The position numbers were made by a program, and so were the translations under genes. From contig NZ_JACSQV010000010.1 in assembly GCF_014836445.1 (NCBI RefSeq), positions 62,001 to 126,000 on the forward strand: a DNA stretch of 64,000 nt, given 5' to 3'. Below the pieces are notes generated by a model. That model was not told the DNA's origin, ran no database searches, and worked only from the letters and a program-made list of their open reading frames with translations. Below are positions 57,884 through 64,000 of the stretch, piece by piece (the stretch's first letter is position 1; every line of letters begins with the position of its first letter). The stretch comes from Cellulomonas avistercoris (lineage in GTDB: Bacteria; Actinomycetota; Actinomycetes; Actinomycetales; Cellulomonadaceae).

Positions 57884-60800
57884 GTGATCCTGCTCGACGA
57901 CGGCACCCTGACGTACTCCGCGAGCGACCTGACGGCCGCGGCGCAGTGCGAGCACGCGGTGCTGCGCGCGCTCGACGCACGCCTCGGCCGGGGCCCGCAG
58001 GTGCAGCCCGACGCCGACGTGGTGCTGGCCCGCGTGTCGCACCTGGGCGACGAGCACGAGCAGCGCGTGCTGCGCGGGATGGTCGCGCGGTACGGCGTGT
58101 GGCGGCCCGGCGGGCGCGGCGGTCTCGCGCAGGTGCCCGCGACGCGCGACCCGGGCTCGCGCGCGCACCTCGAGGCCGCGCACGCCGCGACCCTGGACCG
58201 GCTCGCGTCCGCGGACGTCGTGCACCAGGCCGCCTTCTTCGACGGGCGCTTCGTCGGACGGGCCGACTTCGTGGTCCGCGAGGAGGACGGCGCGTGGTCG
58301 GTGCGGGACGCCAAGCTGGCACGCAACGCCCAGCCGACGGCGCTGCTGCAGGTCGCGGCGTACGCCGACCAGCTCGTGCGGGCCGGCCTGCCCGTGGCGC
58401 GCCACGTCGAGCTGGTCCTGGGTGACGGCGCGGTCACGCGGCACGCGGTCGCCGACCTCGTGCCCGTCTACCGCGAGCGGCGCGTCCGGCTGCAGGAGAT
58501 GCTCGACACGCACCGCGCGCAGGACGGGCCCGTCGCCTGGGGCGACGACCGGTGGGCGGCGTGCGGCCGGTGCTCGTCGTGCACGGCCGAGCTCGAGGCG
58601 CGGCGCGACGTCACGCTCGTGGCGGGCGTGTACGAGCGGCAGCGGACGGCGCTCGTCGCGGCGGGGATCACGACGATCGACGCGCTCGCGGCCGCACCCG
58701 ACGACCTCGAGGTCGAGGGGCTGAGCCCCGCGGTCGTCGAGAAGGCCCGGCTGCAGGCCCGCCTGCAGGTCGAGCAGGAGGCACGCAACCCCGACCCCGC
58801 GCACCCGGGCGACGTCCCGTGGGCCGTGACCCACCCCGAGCGGATCGCGGAGCTGCTGCCGCCGGCCGACCCCGGGGACATCTTCTTCGACTTCGAGGGC
58901 GACCCCCTCTGGTACGACGCCGCGCTGGCGGGCGAGCCGGACGCGTGGGGCCTGGAGTACCTGTTCGGGGTCGTCGAGAACCCGCCGGAGCCGGACGTCG
59001 AGGCGCCGTTCGTCGCGTTCTGGGCGCACGACCGCGCGGCCGAGCGGGTCGCGCTGCGCGAGTTCCTCGCCTACCTCGCCGCGCGCCGCGAGCAGTTCCC
59101 CGGCATGCACGTCTACCACTACGCGGCCTACGAGAAGTCGACGCTGCGACGGCTCGCCGGGCGCCACGGCGAGGGTGAGGCGCAGGTCGACGCGCTGCTG
59201 CGCGAGGGCCTGCTGGTCGACCTGTACGCCGCGGTGAAGGCCGGCGTGCGCACCGGGCAGCGGTCGTACTCGCTCAAGAAGCTCGAGCCGCTCTACATGG
59301 CGACGGGCCGCGGCGACGGCGTGACGAACGCGGCGGACTCGATCGTCGAGTACGCGGAGGCGGTCGCGGCGCGCGACGCGGGACGCCTCGACGACTGGAA
59401 CGAGCGCATCAAGGCCATCGAGGTCTACAACCACTACGACTGCGACTCGACGCTCGGCCTGCGCGACTGGCTGCTCGCGCGCCTCGCCGAGGCCGGGGTC
59501 GCGCCGTCGCGCGCCGTCGTTCTCGACCCCGAGGCGGCGGCCCGGGCGGCCGAGCTCGGTGCGCCCGACCCGCTCGAGGACGACCTGCTCGCGATCGCGG
59601 GGCCCGGCCCGGGCGAGGGCGTCGTGCGCACCCCCGCGCGGCAGGCGGTCGCGCTGGTCGGTGCGGCCCTGCGCTACCACCAGCGCGAGGACAAGCCCTA
59701 CTGGTGGGGCCACTTCGACCGGCTCTCGGCGCACCCGTCGGACTGGACCGAGAGGCGCAACGTCCTGCTGGTCGACCGCCCGGGGTCCGTCGAGGTCGTG
59801 ACGGACTGGCACCTGCCGCCGGGCAAGAAGGTCGAGCGGCGCGTGCTGCGCATGACGGGGCGCCTCGAGCCCGGCAGCGACCTGCGCGCGGGTGCGCAGG
59901 CCGTCGGGCTGTACGAGCCGCCGCTGCCGGAGTGCGTCAAGACGTCGGTGGACGGGCCGCGCGGCTGGTGCGAGCGCATGACGGTCCTCGACGTCGCCGC
60001 CGAGGTGGACGGGCCGCGGCCCCATGACGTGCTGCTCGTCGAGGAGACGCGACCGCGCGGCTCGGACGCCTTCGCGGAGCTGCCGATGGCGCTCGCACCC
60101 GCCGGGCCGCTCGCCACCGGGCCGCTGCGCGACGCGATCCGCGGGCTCGCGCAGCGGGTGCTCGACGCCGCGACGTCCCTCGACGCGGGGACGGGTGACG
60201 TCCGGCTGCCGCGCGCCGCGGTCCTCGACCTCGCGCGCCGCACCCCGCCGCGCACCCGGTCCGGCCGGCCGCTGCCGCCGGCCGACGGCGACCTGGTCGA
60301 CGTCCTCACGCGTGCGGTGCTCGACCTCGACGACTCCTACCTCGCCGTCCAGGGGCCGCCCGGGACGGGCAAGACGTTCACGGGTGCCCGCGTGATCGCC
60401 GCGCTCGTGGCCCGCGGGTGGCGCGTCGGCGTCGTCGCGCAGTCGCACGCCGTGGTCGAGAACATGCTGCGCGGGGTCGCCGCGGCGGGTGTCGCCCCGG
60501 AGGCGATCGCCAAGAAGGCGCCCGGTGCGTCGGACGGCAGGGTCGCGGACCCGGCCGCGCCGTGGACGTGGGTGCCCGACGCGGGGTTCGGTGCCTTCTG
60601 GGCCGCGCGTCCCGGTGGCGCGCCCGGTACCGGCGCCGTGCTGGGCGGCACGGCGTGGGACCTCGTCAGCACCAAGCGCCGCCCGGCCGAGCCCCTCGAC
60701 CTGCTCGTGGTCGACGAGGCCGGGCAGTTCGCGCTCGCCAACACGTTCGCGGTCGCCGGCGCGGCCCGCAACCTGCTGCTGCTGGGCGACCCGCAGCAGC

Positions 60801-61534
60801 TGCCGCAGGTCAGCCAGGGCACGCACCCCGAGCCGGTCGACCGCAGCGCGCTCGGCTGGCTCACCGACGGGCACGACACCCTGCCCGCCGACCTCGGGTA
60901 CTTCCTGCCGGTGACCTACCGGATGCACCCCGAGCTGTGCGCGGCGGTCTCGACGCTCGCGTACGAGGGCCGGCTCGTGGCCGCGCCCGACGCGGCCGCG
61001 CGGTCGCTCGACGGGATCGCCGCGGGCGTGCACGGCGTGCTCGTCGACCACGAGGGCAACGCCGTCGCGTCACCCGAGGAGGCCGAGGTCGTCGTGCGGC
61101 TCGTCACGGACCTCGTGGGGCGGACGTGGCGCGACCCGCGCGCCGCCGAGCCCGCACGGCCGCTGACGCCCGCCGACGTGCTGGTCGTCGCGGCGTACAA
61201 CGCGCAGGTGTGGACGGTCCGGCGCGCGCTCGACGCGGCCGGGTTCACCGCGACCCGCGTCGGGACCGTCGACCGGTTCCAGGGTCAGGAGGCACCGGTC
61301 GTCCTCGTGACGACGGCGGCGTCGTCCCCGGCGCAGGTGCCGCGCGGGCTCGACTTCCTGCTCGACCGCAACCGGCTCAACGTCGCGGTGTCGCGCGGGC
61401 AGTGGGCGGCGTTCGTCGTCCGCTCGACGCACCTGACCCGCACGCTGCCGCAGCGGCCCGAGTCGCTCGAGCGGCTGGGCGCCTTCGTCGGCCTGACCAC
61501 GCGCTCGGTCGTGGAAGCGCCCCCGGGGCCGTAA
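57884..61534 (+). CDS. RecB-type nuclease / RNase H-like / DNA helicase fusion
   Basis: This 1216-residue protein has three parts. Residues 1-240 are a PD-(D/E)xK nuclease (D128 in GRADF, D142 and K144 in VRDAKLA, Q156) with four likely Fe-S cysteines, C22, C227, C230 and C233, as in AddB and Cas4. Residues about 330-545 are a DEDD/RNase H-like region with FFDFEGDPLW (D336, E338) and YNHYDCDSTL. Residues about 800-1205 are a superfamily 1 helicase with Walker A QGPPGTGKT, VVDEAGQF, TVDRFQGQE and LNVAVSRG. It resembles TM0106-type nuclease-helicases and Dna2-like architectures and probably resects DNA ends. Confidence 0.88.
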   Translation: MILLDDGTLTYSASDLTAAAQCEHAVLRALDARLGRGPQVQPDADVVLARVSHLGDEHEQRVLRGMVARYGVWRPGGRGGLAQVPATRDPGSRAHLEAAHAATLDRLASADVVHQAAFFDGRFVGRADFVVREEDGAWSVRDAKLARNAQPTALLQVAAYADQLVRAGLPVARHVELVLGDGAVTRHAVADLVPVYRERRVRLQEMLDTHRAQDGPVAWGDDRWAACGRCSSCTAELEARRDVTLVAGVYERQRTALVAAGITTIDALAAAPDDLEVEGLSPAVVEKARLQARLQVEQEARNPDPAHPGDVPWAVTHPERIAELLPPADPGDIFFDFEGDPLWYDAALAGEPDAWGLEYLFGVVENPPEPDVEAPFVAFWAHDRAAERVALREFLAYLAARREQFPGMHVYHYAAYEKSTLRRLAGRHGEGEAQVDALLREGLLVDLYAAVKAGVRTGQRSYSLKKLEPLYMATGRGDGVTNAADSIVEYAEAVAARDAGRLDDWNERIKAIEVYNHYDCDSTLGLRDWLLARLAEAGVAPSRAVVLDPEAAARAAELGAPDPLEDDLLAIAGPGPGEGVVRTPARQAVALVGAALRYHQREDKPYWWGHFDRLSAHPSDWTERRNVLLVDRPGSVEVVTDWHLPPGKKVERRVLRMTGRLEPGSDLRAGAQAVGLYEPPLPECVKTSVDGPRGWCERMTVLDVAAEVDGPRPHDVLLVEETRPRGSDAFAELPMALAPAGPLATGPLRDAIRGLAQRVLDAATSLDAGTGDVRLPRAAVLDLARRTPPRTRSGRPLPPADGDLVDVLTRAVLDLDDSYLAVQGPPGTGKTFTGARVIAALVARGWRVGVVAQSHAVVENMLRGVAAAGVAPEAIAKKAPGASDGRVADPAAPWTWVPDAGFGAFWAARPGGAPGTGAVLGGTAWDLVSTKRRPAEPLDLLVVDEAGQFALANTFAVAGAARNLLLLGDPQQLPQVSQGTHPEPVDRSALGWLTDGHDTLPADLGYFLPVTYRMHPELCAAVSTLAYEGRLVAAPDAAARSLDGIAAGVHGVLVDHEGNAVASPEEAEVVVRLVTDLVGRTWRDPRAAEPARPLTPADVLVVAAYNAQVWTVRRALDAAGFTATRVGTVDRFQGQEAPVVLVTTAASSPAQVPRGLDFLLDRNRLNVAVSRGQWAAFVVRSTHLTRTLPQRPESLERLGAFVGLTTRSVVEAPPGP

Positions 61535-61602
61535 CGTCGGGGCTGGACAGCTGCACAGGACGCGGCACGGCAGGGCGCGTCCGGGACGAGGCGGAGGAAC
61601 GC

Positions 61603-62028
61603 ATGGGCGTGGACGAGGAGTTCGAGCGGGTGCGCACGTCGCTGCGCCTCGAGGAGCAGGCCCTCGCGCGGGAGTTCGACCAGATCGACGCCGAGGCGCG
61701 AGCCACGGTCGACGCGAGCGTCGAGCACGTGCGCACGCAGCTCGCGACGCAGGCCGACCGCATCCGTGAGGCGATCGCGCAGCAGCGCGAGGAGGTCGAG
61801 GCCCGAAGCCGAGAGCTCCGCGAGGAGGTCGAGGCCGAGGAGGTCGAGGCCCAGGAGGTCGAGGCCGAGGACGCCACGCCGACCGAGGAGGTCTCCCCCT
61901 CGGACGGCACCGACCCGGCCGACGAGCCCGACGTGGTCACCTCGTCCGGCACCACCGAGGTCGAGCAGGTCAGCGCGGCGACGGACGAGCCGGGCCAGAC
62001 CATCGGGGACGTCGAGCGCGGCGACTGA
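61603..62028 (+). CDS. Uncharacterised coiled-coil protein with EVEA repeats
   Basis: This 141-residue acidic protein starts GVDEEFERVRTSLRLEEQALAREF and is predicted to be a coiled coil over about 5-90, then has a Thr/Ser/Asp-rich disordered tail. Around residues 74-90 there are about three EVEA(E/Q) repeats encoded by near-identical 15-bp DNA units, so the repeat number may vary. ATG 61603 follows GGAGGAACGC. No family was recognised. Confidence 0.75.
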   Translation: MGVDEEFERVRTSLRLEEQALAREFDQIDAEARATVDASVEHVRTQLATQADRIREAIAQQREEVEARSRELREEVEAEEVEAQEVEAEDATPTEEVSPSDGTDPADEPDVVTSSGTTEVEQVSAATDEPGQTIGDVERGD

Positions 62029-62069
62029 CCCGCGGCGACCGGCGCCCGGGGGCCGACGACCCCGGCGCG

Positions 62070-62999
62070 TCAGCGCACGTCGCGCAGGACGAGCGCGTGC
62101 GCGAGCTTGTCGGCGAACGTCTGGCGCCGGGCGTCCCACAGCGGCCAGAGGTAGCCGAGGTACAGCGGCACGCTGTTCACGACGTTGCCGACGTCGCGGA
62201 CGAACGCCCACCACATCCCGAGCGGCAGCTGCGTGCCCTCGCCCACCGTGCGCAGACCCACGATGCGCTTGCCCCACGACTGCCCGCGGCGTCCCTGCAG
62301 GACGACGCGGTTGACGAACCACAGCACGAGCGTGACGAGCGCACCGACGCCGAACGCGTTGAAGCCCTCGGCGCTGGGCAGCAGCACGGGCCGCCCGTCC
62401 ATGTCCAGGGTGGTGGTCATCGTCGACTGCGCGTAGACGGCACCCGCGAGGTAGGGCGTCGCGACGATGAGCTGGTCCAGGAGCGACGCGAGCACGCGCC
62501 AGCCCCAGTGCGCCGGGGCGCCGGACGGCTGCCACCCGCCCGCGGGCGCACCCGGGGTCCAGCCGGCCGCGGGTCCCGCGACGGCGGCCGGCGGCAGGCC
62601 GAGCACGACGGGAGCAGCGGGCGCGGAGTAGGCAGGCGTCGGCGTCCCGAAGCGCGACACCCCGGCGCCACCCCAGCCGGTCGCAGCCGGTGCGGCCCAC
62701 GCGGGGGTCGTCGTCCCGTCGGCCGGCTCGGGCTCGGGCACCGGGTCGCCGGGGAGCCACGCCTCCGCCGTCGGCGGGAGCCAGGACGCCGCGGCTCCGG
62801 CGGCACCGCCGGACGCGCCACCGGCAGTGGTTCCGGGCGTCGCGGGAGCGGCGGGCGCGTGCGCCAGCGACAGCTCCGGCACCGGGCGCGTGTGGTCCGT
62901 CCAGTCCCGTCCGTCGAACCAGCGCTGGACGTCACGCGTCACACCGTCGTCGTACCACCCGGGTCCGGGCGCGCCTGCAGTCGTCACGTCCCTGCACAT
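62070..62999 (-). CDS. DUF2510 / RDD-family membrane protein
   Basis: This 309-residue protein has an N-terminal DUF2510-type motif (APGPGWYDDGV, VQRWFDGRDWTDH), a long Pro/Ala-rich linker (about 45-150) and an RDD membrane domain (about 165-305) with three hydrophobic segments and the diagnostic RRGQSWGKRIVGLR and RVLASLLDQLIV. RDD proteins can be Na+(Li+,K+)/H+ antiporters or unknown transporters. The start is uncertain: ATG 62999 has GGGGAAG, but GTG 62987 or ATG 63005 could serve. Confidence 0.82.
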   Translation of the reverse strand: MCRDVTTAGAPGPGWYDDGVTRDVQRWFDGRDWTDHTRPVPELSLAHAPAAPATPGTTAGGASGGAAGAAASWLPPTAEAWLPGDPVPEPEPADGTTTPAWAAPAATGWGGAGVSRFGTPTPAYSAPAAPVVLGLPPAAVAGPAAGWTPGAPAGGWQPSGAPAHWGWRVLASLLDQLIVATPYLAGAVYAQSTMTTTLDMDGRPVLLPSAEGFNAFGVGALVTLVLWFVNRVVLQGRRGQSWGKRIVGLRTVGEGTQLPLGMWWAFVRDVGNVVNSVPLYLGYLWPLWDARRQTFADKLAHALVLRDVR

Positions 63000-63144
63000 C
63001 GGCATCTTCCCCGGCGAACCTGAGCCGGGAGCGGAAGAATGTTGCTCCCACCTGCTCACCTGCGCGCGTCGAGCCGCGCGCTGTGACCGGGGGCACACTG
63101 GGAGCAGGGCCGGCGCACGGCCCCGGAGACGGATGGAGGACCCG

Positions 63145-63330
63145 ATGGGTCTCGACGACATGGTGAACAAGGCCAAGGGCGCGCTCAGCGGCCGCGAGGA
63201 GCAGGCCAAGGACGCCCTCGACAAGGCGGCCGACGCGGTCAAGGCCCGCACCGACACCGGCACGGACGCGACGATCGACAAGATCGTCGACGCGGCAAAG
63301 GACCAGCTGGACCGCCAGAAGAAGTCCTGA
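63145..63330 (+). CDS. Rv0909-like small antitoxin-type protein
   Basis: This 61-residue, highly charged helical protein contains GLDDMVNKAKGALSGREEQ and a second half of DATIDKIVDAAKDQLDRQKK. It resembles the MT0933/Rv0909 small-protein group annotated as putative antitoxins in mycobacteria; no partner toxin gene is adjacent, and CsbD-like stress proteins are an alternative. ATG 63145 follows GGAGGACCCG. Confidence 0.75.
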   Translation: MGLDDMVNKAKGALSGREEQAKDALDKAADAVKARTDTGTDATIDKIVDAAKDQLDRQKKS

Positions 63331-63391
63331 CGCCATACCCGCAACCCCCACCCACCGCGCTGCCCACCCACCTCACCCCACCACCCCACCT

Positions 63392-63467
63392 CGCCGAGCG
63401 CGGTACATCGCGTCCGAGCGCGGTACCAACAAGTGCCGCGCTCGACCGCCGAGTACCGCGCTCGGCG
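63392..63467. repeat. CCGAGCGCGG dispersed hairpin repeat, copy C
   Basis: Arms 63392-63406 and 63453-63467 form a perfect 15-bp inverted repeat, with a second CCGAGCGCGGTAC at 63414-63426 and an inverted, slightly changed partner at 63433-63444. A C-rich tract lies to the left and a G-rich tract to the right (to about 63492). It is located between the convergent Rv0909-like gene and the MFS gene. Confidence 0.8.
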
Positions 63468-63492
63468 TGGGGGGTGGGGTGGGTGGGGTGGG

Positions 63493-64000
63493 TCAGGTGA
63501 GGGACTCGCCCGTGTGGTCCGGGAGGGCAAGGGCGCCCAGGGCCGCGACGACGAAGACGCCGGCGAACACCGTGAACAGCAGGCCCGTGCCGCCCAGCTC
63601 GCGCAGCTGGGGCACGGCCAGCGGCGCCAGGACGGACGCCGTGCGGCCGATGCCCGCGGCCCAGCCGGCGCCCGTGGTCCGCATCCGGGTCGGGTACAGC
63701 TCGGGGGTGACGGCGTACAGCGCGCCCCACGCACCCAGGTTGAAGAACGACAGCAGCAGACCCGCGCCGATGATCTGCGCGTCGCCCGAGGCCGCCGCGA
63801 AGGCCCCGGCCGCCACCGCGGACCCGGCGAGGAACGCCGCGAGCGTGCGCCGCCGCCCCCACGTCTCGACGAGCACCGCGGCTGCGGCGTAGCCCGGCAG
63901 CTGCCCCAGCGTGATGATCAGCGTGTACTCGAACGACCGCACGAGCGTGTGCCCGTCGGCCGCCAGCACCGACGGCAGCCAGATGAACGCGCCGTAGTAC
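63493..64000 (-). CDS. MFS metabolite transporter, C-terminal part
   Basis: Only the last 168 codons plus stop are in the window; the gene enters from the right edge. About six hydrophobic segments are visible. The segment LYPTRMRTTGAGWAAGIGRTASVLAP, with the RMRTTG loop, is typical of the AAHS/MHS-type metabolite:H+ symporters. The substrate cannot be named. The end of the frame is covered by a convergent hairpin repeat. Confidence 0.85.
   Translation of the reverse strand, partial: YYGAFIWLPSVLAADGHTLVRSFEYTLIITLGQLPGYAAAAVLVETWGRRRTLAAFLAGSAVAAGAFAAASGDAQIIGAGLLLSFFNLGAWGALYAVTPELYPTRMRTTGAGWAAGIGRTASVLAPLAVPQLRELGGTGLLFTVFAGVFVVAALGALALPDHTGESLT

Noticed and set aside
57746..61051. A long minus-strand open frame extending from the CBS gene through the helicase gene
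   Set aside because: It is the antisense of the nuclease-helicase coding sequence; the CBS protein starts cleanly at 57745.

Overview
The window is very GC-rich DNA with actinobacterial codon use, frequent GTG starts, tight ATGA/GTGA gene overlaps, an IdeR/DtxR-type iron box, F420-type LLM oxidoreductases, an EF-G2-like GTPase and a Rv0909-type small protein. Together these suggest a high-GC actinobacterium, most likely Cellulomonas or a close relative. That assignment is inferred from gene content and style, not from a database match. No rRNA, tRNA, CRISPR array, insertion sequence or prophage was seen. It reads as ordinary chromosome with some accessory surface-polysaccharide genes.

Layout. 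1-2160: the 3' end of an Ohr peroxidase gene, a Fur-family regulator and a divergent NiCoT nickel/cobalt permease. 2170-10001: a complete minus-strand kdp potassium-uptake operon (small ORF, kdpF, A, B, C, D, E) behind a highly structured leader. 10277-16001: a BASS-type transporter, an alpha/beta hydrolase, a PolA-like 5'-3' exonuclease, an aldo/keto reductase, RidA and a VapBC-like pair. 16040-20737: a TetR regulator with its divergent MFS pump and palindromic operator, an iron-box-controlled siderophore-interacting flavoprotein and an LCP protein. 20873-27578: a small orphan protein, an F420-type oxidoreductase, an MbfA-like ferritin/VIT1 exporter, a large LuxR/MalT-type regulator and a Gfo/Idh oxidoreductase. 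27731-34111: an NmrA-like reductase, a membrane protein, a NarL-type two-component system, and a coupled LLM oxidoreductase/GH13 pair.

34127-40603 is a three-gene overlapping surface-glycan operon: a methyltransferase/kinase-like/coiled-coil protein with a WbdD-like layout, an RgpF-type protein and an OafA-like acyltransferase. 40954-49305 holds an FKBP lipoprotein, an EF-G2-like GTPase, a MazG-like pyrophosphohydrolase, a MacB-type ABC exporter and a YciO/Sua5-family protein. 49319-57745 has a type-5-like uracil-DNA glycosylase, GalE, a DMT-type membrane protein, a second overlapping glycan operon (PIG-V-like transferase, GT2, YdjC-type deacetylase, methyltransferase), two SDR-type proteins and a CBS protein. 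57884-64000 contains a RecB-nuclease/RNase H-like/helicase fusion, a coiled-coil protein, an RDD protein, a Rv0909-like small protein and a truncated MFS gene.

The most unusual non-coding signals are two families of dispersed intergenic hairpin repeats (three copies each) and the kdp leader, which can form two mutually exclusive structures. The most interesting proteins are the WbdD-like fusion, the RecB/RNase H/helicase fusion, the four-gene glycan operon, and the LuxR-type ATPase whose Walker A lysine is replaced by arginine.
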